Shown in pieces: positions 1-13,055 of a stretch of DNA of 64,000 bases. The position numbers and the translations under genes were made by a program. How positions within the stretch are numbered: position 1 is the first letter of the stretch; every line of letters starts with the position of its first letter. A model generated the notes under the pieces. That model was not told the origin of the DNA and made no database searches. It saw only the letters and a list, made by a program, of their open reading frames with translations. Source of the stretch: Polyodon spathula (Eukaryota > Chordata > Actinopteri > Acipenseriformes > Polyodontidae); assembly GCF_017654505.1 (NCBI RefSeq), contig NC_054537.1, positions 2,983,039 through 3,047,038 of the forward strand, in the 5' to 3' direction.

Positions 1-734
1 TGTTGTATGGTCCCTGTGGTATTAAGAGGCATGTTATATTTACTTGTATGTTTCATTAGCTTTTGATGTTTATTGTGCGTGTGTGTGTGTGTGTGTGTTT
101 TTTTTAAAGCTTGGCATTTTGTTTAAGTGAAGCACTTCAGATAAATGGTTGTGTTTATGCACATCACATTAATCATGTACACTGTAGGAGGTAACTGCTA
201 AAACCAGCAGGGTTATTCAGAACAGCTATTTTTAAACTAAACTTGTGTTTTTGTAAGCAAAACGTCTTGTGGCATACTGTAGATATTGGTCAGTAACCTT
301 TGTGCTGCCAGGACCTGTACTGTATGATACAACTTCAAATCACATGTTCTTTGTCAGTTTGCAATGCATACAATAGAAAGACTTCTAGTAACAAACATAC
401 AAATATTAATCAAATGCAGTCAGGTTCGGTAATAAGGCCTTCGATCGGTCAGCTATTGAGATGTTACAGCAGTGAAAAGGGAGGCTATTAGGACTTTGTT
501 CACAGTATGTAGAATGTCAGATTGTTGTCTGTTGAGGGGGTCTTTGTCCACAGAAAGACACATGAATGTGCATCATTACTGTACAGATCATGTCTTCTAC
601 CCTTCCTGTGCAATCTGAAATGTCTACTTCAGTCAGGAAAATCATGCAGGATAGCTGTCCTCCATGTTAGACGAAGCCAAGAAAAAGCCAGTGGAGGCTG
701 GGGAGGAGGAGAACTCTGGAGCACAGCGGGGACA
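1..734. other. No gene recognised; short (GT)n
   Basis: AT-rich sequence without a convincing coding region. A GT dinucleotide run lies at about 79-98. The short open stretches at 300-491 and 522-737 resemble no protein family I know and look fortuitous. Confidence 0.6.
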
Positions 735-815
735 TGAAGTAAGATATAAATCCCTCCCTTGCCTATCATTGGATGCATTGTTTCTTGAAAGACAAACCAT
801 ATTCTAGCTGTTCAA
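735..815 (-). repeat. Dispersed repeat 'R1', copy 1
   Basis: The reverse complement matches the copy at 8995-9175. The shared core, read on that strand, includes GATTTATACCTTACCTCAAT-like sequence preceded by a TGTCCAGTGATCGAC-like block. A third copy is at 55905-56075. The three copies are diverged and lie in different orientations, so this is an old interspersed element. I cannot assign its class. Confidence 0.6.
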
Positions 816-959
816 CTGTTTAAGAATAATCTTGAAACTGAAGAGAGAAACATACATTCATTTTTTTTTTAGATTGGGAATGAATACTCTGCATTGTCTG
901 AATTAGTTTGTGGTGTTCTAAGGGCTCTTTATTATTTTCCATTTAAATGCTCCCTCTGG

Positions 960-1872
960 GTGATATTATAAGCAAACATGGAGTAAATTTTCATTTTTAT
1001 GCAAATGACACCCAGCTGCTAAAACCTGGTGATGCCTCTTTCAGGACCAATATAGTATCTTGTCTTACTGACATTAAGGGCTGGCTGTCTCTTAATAATT
1101 TTGTAATGTTAATGCAGAAAACCTGAAATATTGTTAGTGGGTTCATCAAACCAGCTTGATAAGCCTGAATCATTTGCCATGGATTTCAGCACACCTTCTG
1201 AACCTGTACTAGAAATGAGAAATTTAGGTGTGATCTTCGACCCTACTCTTATTTGAGAAACAAAAAGATTACAAAATCATCTTTATATAATTTTAGAAAT
1301 ATTGCAGAAGCTAGACCTATAATCTCTCCATCTGACGCTGAAAGACTAGTACATACCTTTGTGTCCTCTAGAATTGATTATTGTAATGCCTTATTTTCTG
1401 GCATCCCCAAATGTTTATTGTCTCGTTTGCTACTGGTTCAAAATGCTGCTGCTAGAATCTTGACTAAAACCAGAAAAAGGGTACATATCACCCCAGTGTT
1501 GGCTTACTGTAAATTTAAATTCTGTTATCTTAAATAACTTGGCACCAACATATTTAGGAGAACTGCTTTGCCCATATATCCCCAAGATCCCTGAATATGG
1601 GATTGCTGGTAATCCCTAAAATAAAGTAAGTTAATTGAGGAGCCCCAGACTTTGGAATGAGTTCCCAATACATGTGAGGGAAGCAGAGACTGTCTTATTT
1701 AAAACCAGACTAAAAGCATGTTTGTTTGAGCTGGCGTGTGTGTGTGTGTGTGTGTGTATCTGTTTCATCTGACATGTTTGTTTTGTTTTTATAAATTTAC
1801 TATGTTTGTCCTGTAAAGTGCTTTGAGATACACCTGTTAGATGGGTGATATATAAGTAAACTTATTCTTAAT
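960..1872 (+). pseudogene. L2-like LINE 3' fragment (reverse transcriptase C-terminal half)
   Basis: Translated in pieces, the stretch gives a reverse-transcriptase FYADD-type box decayed to YANDTQLL near 1000. A phrase like NLGVIFDP follows near 1220, then SPSDAERLVHTFVSSRIDYC and VQNAAARILTKTR at about 1330-1470. These phrases are typical of L2-type LINEs of fish, which encode the enzyme for target-primed reverse transcription. The frame is broken by frameshifts and stops and the 5' part is missing. The tail at 1815-1872 (GTAAAGTGCTTTGAGATACA, then a TATAAGTAAA-like end) is the usual L2 3' terminus. A GT microsatellite lies inside at 1735-1758. It is a dead 5'-truncated copy. Exact clade (L2 or a related Jockey-superfamily clade) is uncertain. 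Confidence 0.85.
1735..1758. repeat. (GT)n microsatellite
   Basis: About twelve GT units inside the 3' untranslated part of the LINE fragment. Confidence 0.9.
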
Positions 1873-3632
1873 TATTATTAAACTGATTCAGTCAGAATGG
1901 CTATTTACATACACACCAGATCAATTGTATTTGAAAAAGTAATTTAAGAGAGCTCATTTTTAAACATTGAAAGTAAACAGCTAAGTAACGTCTTCTTTTT
2001 TAGGGTGGCTAATTGCTGATCTAGGAGACACAGCCAAATGCTTCTGCAAATACTGTCTCAATAAGAGCCCACCATAATGACATGCAAAAACAACAAAACA
2101 TTTAACAATGCTACTCTACATTCTGCCTTGAATAAAATAACAAACTGCTTCCAAGTGGCACCTGTGTTGAAGAAAGAGAAGGACAGAATTGAAATGCGCT
2201 TTTCTAGTGGCAAATCACACAGCCATTTCCACTGTAGATTGCTTGTCTGCTATCGTCAAAGACATTGTAATGACACACACTGCACCGATCTCAAAGACAT
2301 CCAGCTGCACAGAGCTTAGTGCACAGCACTGATATATTCAGTCCTGGGGCCATGCTTTTTAAATGTATTTGTTATGTTCATTTTATTAATGAAAAAAAGT
2401 AATTTATATTAAAACCAAAAGTTACATTGTAAAACCACACAATCAATTTTTTTTTTTTTTTTTTAAATTGGGTATTCTTTATTATTTTATATTATGTGCC
2501 GCTTGGATTCTGTTTTTAAGTGAATGTGTCTCAGGGACGTTGTGTCTGTGTGTAGTTGCAATTTGCGAGCTGTATTGCAGTGAGAATTTGTTCTCAAGGA
2601 TGCTTGTAATGGGGTGCTACATCATGGACTGTAGAAGCTGCTGACTGTGGTTGTGACTGCTGGGTTTTCAGGAAGAAGTAGGCGGGTTTCTAAAAGTAGC
2701 TGGCAGCCCTGGCCCTGCACAGTGTTAGGACACTGTGGTTTTAAGCATGTATAAAAAGGGGATAAAGTTGTGCAAAAATCATAATTGTTGTCTTGTACAA
2801 GGATTGGTGATAGTGTGCTATGGATGTATATATGTATTTGGAACTGGTTATCAACATTGATTTAAATGATTGCCAAACATGTCTACAAAGTTACCTGTGT
2901 GCATTGTAACCAGAACTGAGGTAAGACCCGGCGTGGCAATTTAAAAGCAAATCTGTGTTGTCATTATTTATCATGAGTTAATTTGCACTTGGAAAATGAG
3001 GGGTTTAATTAATGAGAGAGTGAAACAAGCATTTAACAGACCGTGTCTGTGATGCCGACAATACAGAGAGAGAGTGTACAGGACCAGGTTTCATTTCTTA
3101 CAGACTACCTCGATAATTCAATATCTGTGGTTATGATAATATTTCAGCCTTTTCTATACTGTGGTTATGAATTAGAGTTACTCTGTATAACACAAGAAAG
3201 AAAGAAACACACATTACATGTACATAGACAGCTTACGGTATTATTTTCTTTTTAACCAAAAAAAGATTACAGAATGCACATTGAAAGCATTTTGTATGTA
3301 AGCAATAAGGCACGACAGGTTGTGGGATATACTCTAATACCCACACGCCCCGGGTGCGTTAAGTCAGGAGGCAATTTTTACCAACGTGCCAGATAATCTT
3401 AAATCAGCATTTTATATGTGAAGTGTTCTAAATAAATGTAAATTCTGCATGATAGAATGCACAAATTCAAATGAAGTTTACAAATTATACACAACATAGA
3501 TATTCCTGTTATTTTGTATTTCCATTTGGCTGCTGCTTGCTGGTAGGAGAGCTGTCTCCTCTAGTAATTTCTATAACAACGAATTATGCTTCCATTCATT
3601 TTTCTTGATCTCATTAACGTGCATTTTGATTA
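1873..3632. other. No gene recognised
   Basis: AT-rich sequence with a T run of about 20 at 2445-2464. The open stretches here (2077-2319 and 3043-3255) have no recognisable domain. Confidence 0.55.
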
Positions 3633-3649
3633 ATGAGCTACCCTTTTGA

Positions 3650-5290
3650 AAATCCCTTGCTACTAAAGCTCTTGCTGCTAAAGCTCGCGTTACAGCACCA
3701 CAAGTTCAATACAATAACACTGGTGTTTGAGAATCACTTGCTGCTACAGCTCTCGTTACTGCACCACGAGTTCAATACAGTAACACTGGTGTTTGAGAAT
3801 CACTTGCTGCTAAAGCTCTCATTACTGTACCACGAGTTCAATACAATAACACTGGTGTTTGAGAATCACTTGCTGCTAAAGCTCTCGTTACTGCACCACG
3901 AGTTCAATACAATAACACTGGTGTTTGAGAATCACTTGCTGCTAAAGCTCTCGTTACTGCACCACGAGTTCAATACAATAACACTGGTGTTTGAGAATCA
4001 CTTGCTGCTAAAGCTCTCGTTACTGCACCACGAGTTCAATACAATAACACTGGTGTTTGAGAATCACTTGCTGCTAAAGCTCTCGTTACTGCACCACGAG
4101 TTCAATACAATAACACTGGTGTTTGAGAATCACTTGCTGCTAAAGCTCTCGTTACTGCACCACGAGTTCAATACAATAACACTGGTGTTTGAGAATCACT
4201 TGCTGCTAAAGCTCTTGTTACTGCACCACGAGTTCAATACAATAACACTGGTGTTTGAGAATCACTTGCTGCTAAAGCTCTCGTTACTGCACCACGAGTT
4301 CAATACAATAACACTGGTGTTTGAGAATCACTTGCTGCTAAAGCTCTCGTTACTGCACCACGAGTTCAATACAATAACACTGGTGTTTGAGAATCACTTG
4401 CTGCTAAAGCTCTCGTTACTGCACCACGAGTTCAATACAATAACACTGGTGTTTGAGAATCACTTGCTGCTAAAGCTCTCGTTACTGTACCACGAGTTCA
4501 ATACAATAACACTGGTGTTTGAGAATCACTTGCTGCTAAAGCTCTCGTTACTGCACCACGAGTTCAATACAATAACACTGGTGTTTGAGAATCACTTGCT
4601 GCTAAAGCTCTCGTTACTGCACCACGAGTTCAATACAATAACACTGGTGTTTGAGAATCACTTGCTGCTAAAGCTCTCGTTACTGCACCACGAGTTCAAT
4701 ACAATAACACTGGTGTTTGAGAATCACTTGCTGCTAAAGCTCTCGTTACTGCACCACGAGTTCAATACAATAACACTGGTGTTTGAGAATCACTTGCTGC
4801 TAAAGCTCTCGTTACTGCACCACGAGTTCAATACAATAACACTGGTGTTTGAGAATCACTTGCTGCTAAAGCTCTCGTTACTGCACCACGAGTTCAATAC
4901 AATAACACTGGTGTTTGAGAATCACTTGCTGCTAAAGCTCTCGTTACTGCACCACGAGTTCAATACAATAACACTGGTGTTTGAGAATCACTTGCTGCTA
5001 AAGCTCTCGTTACTGCACCACGAGTTCAATACAATAACACTGGTGTTTGAGAATCACTTGCTGCTAAAGCTCTCGTTACTGTATCACGAGTTCAATACAA
5101 TAACACTGGTGTTTGAGAATCACTTGCTGCTAAAGCTCTCGTTACTGCACCACAAGTTCAATACAATAACACTGGTGTTTGAGAATCACTTGCTGCTAAA
5201 GCTCTCGTTACTGCACCACGAGTTCAATACAATAACACTGGTGTTTGAGAATCACTTGCTGCTAAAGCTCTCATTACTACACTGTGACCC
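3650..5290. repeat. 66-bp minisatellite, about 25 copies
   Basis: A 66-bp unit starting GTGTTTGAGAATCACTTGCT repeats from 3723 with exact spacing. Twenty-three full units end at 5240, followed by a partial unit at 5241-5290. A diverged first unit lies at about 3650-3722. Copies differ by only a few substitutions, so the array is young or recently homogenised. Because 66 is a multiple of three and one frame has no stop, the array keeps a long frame open (22-residue period, VFENHLLLKLSLLHHEFN). I see no promoter, splice or homology evidence that it is a gene. Confidence 0.97.
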
Positions 5291-5300
5291 AATAACACTG

Positions 5301-5570
5301 TTTTTTGTAAACCCTGCCCTACGCATGTTTTTTGTAAACCCTGCCCTACGCATGGTTTTTGTAAACCCTGCCCTACGCATGGTTTTTGTAAACCCTGCCC
5401 TACGCATGGTTTTTGTAAAGCCTGCCCTACGCATGTTTTTTGTAAACCCTGCCCTACGCATGGTTTTTGTAACGCCTGCCCTACGCATGTTTTTTGTAAA
5501 CCCTGCCCTACGCATGGTTTTTGTAAACCCTGCCCTACGCATGGTTTTTTTAAACCCTGCCCTACGCATG
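5301..5570. repeat. 27-bp minisatellite, 10 copies
   Basis: Ten consecutive 27-bp units (TTTTTTGTAAACCCTGCCCT then ACGCATG) occupy exactly 270 bases. The array follows the 66-bp array after a 10-base AATAACACTG junction that is also part of the 66-bp unit. Units vary at two or three positions (G or T before the T run, AAAC or AAGC or AACG). 27 is also a multiple of three, so the frame of the preceding array continues through it as a FVNPALRM repeat. Two minus-strand frames are open as well. Confidence 0.97.
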
Positions 5571-8500
5571 TAGCTGTGCTGCTCCGGCCCTTGAGGCTTG
5601 TGTGAGTTATCACATCCTTAAATCTGTTTATTACAGTAAAAGGACCGAAAGTTAACACACCCAAAATAAGGCATTTAGAAACGTTTGCAAGCCAGAATCC
5701 AAATGCTTTTTATCTGCATCCCAACTGTTCTCTACCTCAGAACCATCTACAAAATTTTGAGATTAAGAGGGTGAGAATATTGATGTATAACAAGGAACCT
5801 TAACCCTGAGGTCAATAACTGGATTTAAGGAATCCATATAATGACTACAGACTAGGGTATAATATTATACATATACTAGACCCAAATAGACAAATAAGAT
5901 ATTAGCTATTCGACTGAGTGATTTGTTCTGAGTATTAATATGCTAGTGATTGGATCCAAGGTTCTTAGGGAGTTCCCTGCCTTCACCATCGCTTTGCTAA
6001 TAACCTTCTGCTCTTTAGAAATGCTAGTGATCAATTTGTCCAACACGTGTGGGTGTTCTAAAGACAAATTATTTTCTGTAAATCGATATCTTGCTTTGGC
6101 TAAGTGCAAATGAAATCTAAATGCTACAACACATGAGCTATTATCTGCAGCATAGTTGTTATGATTTAAGCAGAAAACATTAAGGTGGAGAAAGATCCAG
6201 CTAACTCAGAGCTGTGTGCCTAGGTGGTAATGTCTTGCATGACTCGTACATCATTTTTACATTTCTTCCCTCGATGCTTCCAGTGACGAAGGCAAAGCAT
6301 GCCAGACAGATGCTCAAGTGTTAGAAGTGTACTTCATATTGAAAACAGTGTAGACTTTATAGTCTTGTATATCATTAAGAAAAAGCAGCAATGTCACACT
6401 TGGTTAAAGATCTCTGACATTGTCTCAGAATGTCATGTTCAGTACGAGCTGTGCACTTGTTTGAATGTCAGTGACCTGTCCAACAGACTGGTGACTAATT
6501 AAATAGGTGCGTCAAAGGATTATTGGAACTTTTGAAAAAAAACTCCCTGTGAAATTTAATGGTGATTTAATCTTAAATGAAACATTTAATCTCAAATGAA
6601 GAATGTACTTTTTTTTTTTTAAATGTTATTACATTTGTGTTTTAGACTCTTGTAATTGTTCCATTTCTACAAATTAGCCTTTTATTTTATTTGTTAAAAT
6701 GTTATATTTAAATCCACATTTTCATTTCTGTTTTATAAAATTCTGTATTCGACTGTTTTGAATGAATTGGTCTGATTGTTCATGATGATGGTTCAGAGGA
6801 CAAAGAGGTGCTGATCAGCGGTTTCAAATCAGAACATATAGACTCTGCAGTCTGATTCATTAGGCTTCCTGTTACACTACAATCCATATTTTTGATTTTT
6901 TGCAAAATATATAACGTTCTTGAACATTTTAATGCTATAGTGTACTTTGGATGCTGCGTTAATGTATTATTTTGTGTTGTGTTTACCCCCTGGACACTCC
7001 AGTTTCTTTCTTACAGAGATTATGTAAAGCCATTTGTTTTAGTGGACTGAAAATATCACAAGTTTATGTTTTTTAAAGGTAGTGACTTTTATTCTTGAAT
7101 TTTCTAACGACCTTACGACCCAACAGAATCTGAAGACCGTGCATCCAGTTCACATCCTTCCAGGTCCTAAATAATTTATTTGCCCCATGATCATTTAAAT
7201 GATTCAGGTACTGGGATTGCTGCTATGGCAATGCTGCTTTGATTTTTGTCAAAATGGGAAACTCTGTGCACAATGTGCATAAATAAATATTACAAACTTC
7301 AAAGCTCCTTTTGCCTGAAAATAATGAAAAGAGATACAATCACTAACCAACACTTTGCCTAAGGAAATTTAAATATTGATTTCTTTCCTACATTTTTATT
7401 TAACTACACATATATTGATTTATTTTGCTTAAATGCTGGATGTTTCTGGGTTTTTTGCCATGTTCAAAGCTGCAAAAGGTCTACCGCCATTTGTTCTTCA
7501 TCTTTTTTTTTTATGTCTTTGCGACTACCTATGATTCTAAAATGTTAAAGCAATCTAGCCTATAGCCTACCCACAACAACAAAACAGGCTTGTATACTTC
7601 TATGTGATCTAAACACTTACGTATCCAGACAAGAGGCTTCAGTTATACAAACACATGTCTTCTTCCCTTCTGCTATTTTCATACACCTAATGAGGGTGTT
7701 TGCATGGTTCAAGCCCCTTCTTTATTTCAGTAAAAGTTGGTCTGATTCGTGGAAATGGTAACTTCTCTCCTCCCATTTTCAGTTGCCTCAAATTCTGTGA
7801 ATTGTTTTATTCGATGCAGCATAAGATAAACTGCAAACTGGAAATCCATGCAATTTTCACAGCTTCTCAGAGCGCACATCTGCCTTACATTTATATTTTA
7901 CCCACCTTTCAAACCGAAAGTGTTCTTGCATCATAATATAAGCTCTTACGGTAGGATGTTTAATATTAGAAAATCACAATTGCTTACTTTTCTTTTTAGT
8001 TTATACTGCATACAAAATGAAGTGAATCTAATATAACTCAAGTCTCTGTCTTAGTTAATGGACGTTGTGATTTCTGGTCATAAAAAACACAATCATAAGG
8101 TTAGGGAATGTATTCCAATGCATCAGTTTCAAAACACGTCGGTCACATATGCAAATAGTATTCAATCTATGTAAATCATAAAAGATTCAGGAACAAATGA
8201 TACTTTACCTTATTTTCTTTTGAAAATGACCGATAACACAAGCTGTTTTCTGTGTATTATTGAAATTCTGATGTTAGTGTTGCCTGGTTTCATTTGAATG
8301 GCACATCCATTCTGTTTTTTTTTGTTTTTTTTTTTTTTTTTTTAATAAAAGGCAAATCTAATTGTTTTAATTACTGTGCCAGCTGTTGCCACAGACTGAA
8401 GAAAATGAGAAATACCTGACAGAACTCACTTGTTTTATAGTAAGGTATTGCTTCTGTAATCCTTATTCATGTATATGACAATATAGTTGGAGGGGAGGTA

Positions 8501-8994
8501 TATGTTGTAGCGTGGTTTACAATATCTCTGAATGGATGAACTGCTGATCAGACACAGAACAGACTGCTCTCATTCAAAAGGGTCTCCCCTATGCAGGAGT
8601 GGTGGAGATTGGAAGCCTGTATTTAATACAAGTCAAACTATTACCTCTGAGAGGCATAGACAGAACAAAGCAATCAGCTGCATGTGTAGAAATGTAATTA
8701 TTTTGGTGACATTTAATATGACTAGCTCTTGAAGCTGTTAAAACCAACATCTGGTGATGTCACAGTCTGCAGTATAGCTGAGGTACTATAATAAGGTCAG
8801 GGTTGTTGCTGTCAGGACACAGATTTTCTTTTTAAAAAAAAAAAAAATTAGAAAGCTTGATTTTAGCATCTTTTGCCAACAGTGAAACCAAGCTGTACAG
8901 ATTTCATAATTCCCTTCTATGAGTGTGTATTGTTATATGCTAATCTGTATATGTTAATTAAGTGAAGCTATGGTTCTGGAATGGAACTCACTTT
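5571..8994. other. No gene recognised
   Basis: About 3.4 kb of AT-rich sequence. Homopolymer T runs occur near 6610 and at 8318-8342. No domain, splice-bounded exon or known repeat was recognised, although old unrecognised repeats are likely. Confidence 0.5.
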
Positions 8995-9175
8995 AACCTT
9001 AAATCAAATCACACCAATATCAAGCCCATTTTAGGCACTTCCAGTACCAGACTAAATCATCAATGGACTAGCTAGTATCTTATTTGTCCCTCGATAAACA
9101 ATATGTCCAGTGATCGACAAGGAAGGGATTTATACCTTACCTCAATCCATGACATGCTCCCGGGCAAATTGAGCA
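8995..9175 (+). repeat. Dispersed repeat 'R1', copy 2
   Basis: The block runs from the TTTTAGGCACTTCCAGTACC region through CTAGCTAGTATCTTATTTGT to CTTACCTCAATCCATGACAT. It aligns in order with 55905-56075 and, reversed, with 735-815. Diverged copies in different places indicate an old transposable element of unknown class. Confidence 0.65.
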
Positions 9176-9785
9176 GCCCCTTATTGTAAATGACTTCTTA
9201 TAACACTTCTTCTATTACAAATACCACATATTTTGGAGTCATAGCGAACTTCAAACATTTTTGTAACTATTTTCCTAAAACCTTTCTCAGCGGAAAGGTA
9301 CCCAATGAACCATTACAAGTTCAAGGTGCATTTAGGTTTTAAAGTTTATTTCTTTTTAAGAAAATCGTTTTCTACTCTCCTTCAGCTCGTCACCAGTCGT
9401 GGGCAGCTACCACACAGCAGAGTCTTCATCGATGGGCACTATCGCTTAAATGTTTTGCAGTACTACGTACAGACTTAATAAGCTACATGCCTGTAAGATA
9501 AATAATAACACTGCTTTTAAATTACTTTCCATTCACTGCTATTATCCGTTTTGTTGCAAAGCATTGGAATTTAAGAAGTTGATGTGTCTTTCAATACACA
9601 AATATGGGAAACTTATTTGGAGAATCTCACCCTCAATCAAATACAAATGAGGATTGTGAGACTTGCTTTTAACTAACGGGTCTGTGGTCAGAAATGCCAG
9701 GTTTGACACGATAACTAAAGCAGTGTTTGAATCTGTAACACCTTTCTTCTGCTATTTAATTCTGAAGGCAATGCCTTAGGTTTGC
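9176..9785. other. No gene recognised
   Basis: Unassigned AT-rich sequence. The open stretch at 9450-9650 has no recognisable domain. Confidence 0.5.
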
Positions 9786-10010
9786 TGCCATAAAAACATA
9801 AGAAAAGTAAAGAACAAAGCCCTTCTGGCTGTCGGTTCTTATCTGGTACCTAATAGCTTATTTATCCATGTGTCATATACTGTAGCTCTTGAAGGATTCG
9901 AATGAATCAGCAACAGTTCCATACACCCATCACTATTTGTGTGACAACGTGCCTCCTGCGCTCTGTCCCGCATCTGCCTCCATTCCAGAATGTGTGCACT
10001 GGGTCTACAT
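9786..10010 (-). repeat. Diverged CR1-like LINE 3' end
   Basis: Short ordered matches to the reverse complement of the CR1-like end at 58005-58600: ACATAAGAA, TAATAGCTTATTTATCC, CTCTTGAAGGATTC and GTGCCTCCTG. The copy is badly decayed, with no readable protein. Confidence 0.5.
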
Positions 10011-10137
10011 TTTGATCAAATTAAAACTCTCAATGTAAATGCGCAATGCATATTTGCACTACGAAATATATTGGAATTGTGTAAACACCAACTGGGTTCA
10101 TTTTTTAACATTAGCAATGATGTGATTTAACTTTGTG

Positions 10138-10192
10138 TTATAATAATAATAATAATAATAATAATAAAATAATAATAATAATAATAATAATA
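10138..10192. repeat. (TAA)n microsatellite
   Basis: Trinucleotide TAA/ATA array with one AAAATA interruption, just upstream of a solo LTR. Confidence 0.95.
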
Positions 10193-10206
10193 GTTTCCAA
10201 GGTTAT

Positions 10207-10629
10207 TGTGGCAGAGCAGAGCTCTGCACTGTATAGATTGGCAGGGGTGGGGTTAAATTCCCCTACCTGCCTTTGTTTATTGTGTTCAGGTGGCTGGGAT
10301 TGATTGGAGTAATTAACGATCAATCAGCACCCAGCCGCCTGACATAAAAGGAGGCCTCAACTTCCCATTAGGGAGAGGAAGCAAGCTGGTGTTTTTCTGC
10401 TTGCTATGTTTTGGTTTTCTGTTTTGTGGTTTTGGTATTTTCTGATCTGGTGAAGGCATCGCCCAGCCTGGAAACCTTTATTTTGTAAGTTTTGCTTTGT
10501 TATATGTGTTTGAATATCTTTGTTTTGGCCCTTGTGCCCTTTTATTTTGTGTTTAATTGTGAATAAAGGTATTATTTTTCTTAACTGCAGTCTGTCTCTG
10601 GGTCTCTATCCACTCGCCAGCCTGTCACA
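10207..10629 (+). mobile_element. Solo LTR (Ty3/gypsy-like type), 423 bp
   Basis: The segment begins TGTGGCAGAGC and ends CCTGTCACA, the TG...CA ends of an LTR. The flanks are GTTAT on the left (10202-10206) and GTTAC on the right (10630-10634), a 4-of-5 match for a 5-bp target duplication. Inside, ACATAAAAGGAGG at about 10342 is a TATA-like box and GAATAAAGG at about 10560 a polyadenylation signal, in the right order for U3-R-U5 on the plus strand. No internal retroelement sequence is attached, so this is the product of LTR-LTR recombination. The same CCTGTCACA end appears, reversed, at 29144, next to a gypsy RT fragment. The family assignment is inference. Confidence 0.75.
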
Positions 10630-10634
10630 GTTAC

Positions 10635-12594
10635 TTATATAGCAGCGTGTGCGTTTGCAGAACAAATGAAACATTGAAATAAACAAACAAGCCAATAATT
10701 CACTGACCCCAAGTTAGCCCATCTCTAACTGAACGTCTTCATTGAAACGCACATGGAGCTTGATAATGCTGAGAGAGTAGTCGCTAATACTGGCCCTGGA
10801 ATTGTTGCTGTGGTCACAAAATATCTCAGTGCAAAATACCGACTTACAAAATATCACATTGCAGAATATCACACTACAGATAAGAGCAGTTATAAAGTCC
10901 AGTAAAAACAGTGGCAAATAAGCTCAAATTTGAATAAGAGTGAGATAAAGAATACAGTAAATGATTACATGTCAGGGAGAGTTTGACTGAGAGCAGTTAA
11001 CTTACAGAAAAAGAGTAACTGCTCATATTAGTAAAGTTCAGTACGAGCACGCAGTAAAGCACAACAAATGAAAAACATCACCACACTGACAATGCCTGTC
11101 CTGCACAAAACCCCTGAAATCACATGACAGGTTGTACATAATTTATTAACACATCGCTGGTAAGTTTCCAAAGAGTGCATATTCATTAGCATATGGTCTG
11201 TGTAACACAGTGATAGCAGCTGCAGTACAATATGAGCTGAATTGTACAGATGAAAACCTCTCCAGGATCTATTATGAGTAATTCTGGATGAGCCCAAGAT
11301 GAACAGCCTGTTGGAGTGAAATCATTAAATGAGATCTACAATTCCATACCTCAGTGTGGACAATGGCCATTGTATTCTTCAAACCTACCCTCCTGGATTC
11401 TACAGCAACACGACACTGGGTCATATTAGATTGTTAAATGATATTAGGCATGGGCAGAGCAACTATTATTCGTGTATCTGCTGGTGTCATCTGAAACGGC
11501 ACCGATTTTCTCAGAAACATTCCAGGACGTGCTTCAATGTTCAGTTAACAAGTATATTGAACCAGAAGATCTAGGTTTGTGTGCATAAGTGGCTTTACCA
11601 GGTGTTTAACTTGCTAGACGTGGCTAAGAGTTAACTTCCCACTAGTATTCATAACCTGACTTAAATGCTCTTTTAGCTGAGCATGTCTAAATGTGAGATG
11701 TATGCTGTTTAGCAGGAAAATTAGTGTGCATTACTCAATGGTGTATAGGGTTTGAAATTAAAAAAATAAAATTAAAAAAAAAACATGTGAATGTAAAAGG
11801 CTATGGAGGATATTTTGGGATAACATTTTAAATAACTGAATGAATAAATAAATACACCTACATTTATGTATTTATTTATTTAACTATTTATGTATTTGTT
11901 TAATTTTACTTATTTATATATGTATTTATTAAAAAAAAAAAAGCACCCATACATATATGCACTTAACTTAAAAAAACCATATAGAGCTGGTTTATATTAA
12001 TATTTAAACATGTTCATTATTTTAAACTGTGTTATGAACAGTAAATGCATTATAATTTGACAAACAGAAATATAAACTAAGCAATTATTCTGCAAGTCAT
12101 CAGGAGTGCATATTAGTGGTAGCCGAGTATAAGAAAAACTATTTTATGCAACTCACTGAAAAAATAATCAAATAATTTTTTTTTTTCAATACTGCACCGT
12201 GGCAGGTACTGAAATAAGCAGGGTGCTGTATAAAATGCAGTTATCAAATACTGTGCTTGAATTATTGAAATACTGAATTATTCACACCAACTTACACAGT
12301 TTTGTGATTGTATCATTCTAAAATTGGTAATTGTCTACATAGGGCCAAAAAATAAATATGTATGGATAAATCAATAATTTTAGAAGTGACCCCCCTTTTC
12401 CACATCTCTCCCAGCACCCCCACACATCTCAGCAATCTGTTCTGCCAGTAAGCAGGAGCAGCGTGATAGTGATATGTGAAAATATATTTTTTGCAACCCT
12501 CAGAAAGCAGAATGGGGTGCTAACCTACCCAAAAAATGTACCATGTACTTTTTGTAGAGGGATTACTCCCATTTCCCAGGACAACCTCTTAATA
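10635..12594. other. No gene recognised
   Basis: AT-rich sequence with a TTTATTTA-rich stretch near 11860-11930 and A runs. Short open stretches at 10714-10917, 11028-11297 and 11329-11574 show no recognisable family. Confidence 0.5.
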
Positions 12595-13055
12595 TAACAT
12601 TTTAGTGTAGTTCAGGGGGCAGGATCTAGGGCTCTTCCCCTGGTAACGATCAGTCAGTCTCCCTATTTAAACCCTGGCTTGCATCCTTATTCTCTATCAT
12701 AGCTTTCTTATTTTCCATCCTTCCTCCTCAAAGCTGCTCCACCTCTGCAATGGTCTCTCTCTGGGGACAAGTGAAGCTCACTTCCCAATCTCAGAGGCCC
12801 AGCCGTGCTGGCCTCGTCCTCAGCAAGGAAGGTTCTCCACGAGCCCCCGGATAACCCTATCCTAACTCTTTGGTTTTCTCGTTCTCTCCCTCTCTAGGTT
12901 CCCCTTGGGGGGAAGTAAAGGCTGCTTCGCAGTCTTGGAGGCCGATTGGCTCTGTCTCACCTCCGAAAGCGCTGCTCTCAGCGAGCCATGAAGAAACTTT
13001 TGTCTTCTTTCTACAGTCACAAGCACTAGTCTCCAATTTATAATTCCTGAGGCTC
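12595..13055 (+). repeat. GC-rich dispersed repeat 'R2', copy 1
   Basis: A GC-rich island in AT-rich surroundings. It starts with a TATTTAAACCC TATA-like box near 12665. It contains two related blocks (near 12760-12830 and 12900-12980), the second preceded by the acceptor-like CTCCCTCTCTAG. The reverse complement of 40866-41345 shares ordered phrases (ACCCTA-TCCTAAC, then TTCCC-TGGGG, then CTCACCTC). It could be a promoter-bearing retroelement piece. I do not recognise the family. Confidence 0.4.

Noticed and set aside
5224..5664. Minus-strand open frames over the 27-bp array
   Set aside because: Shadow of a stop-free 27-bp unit open in several frames.
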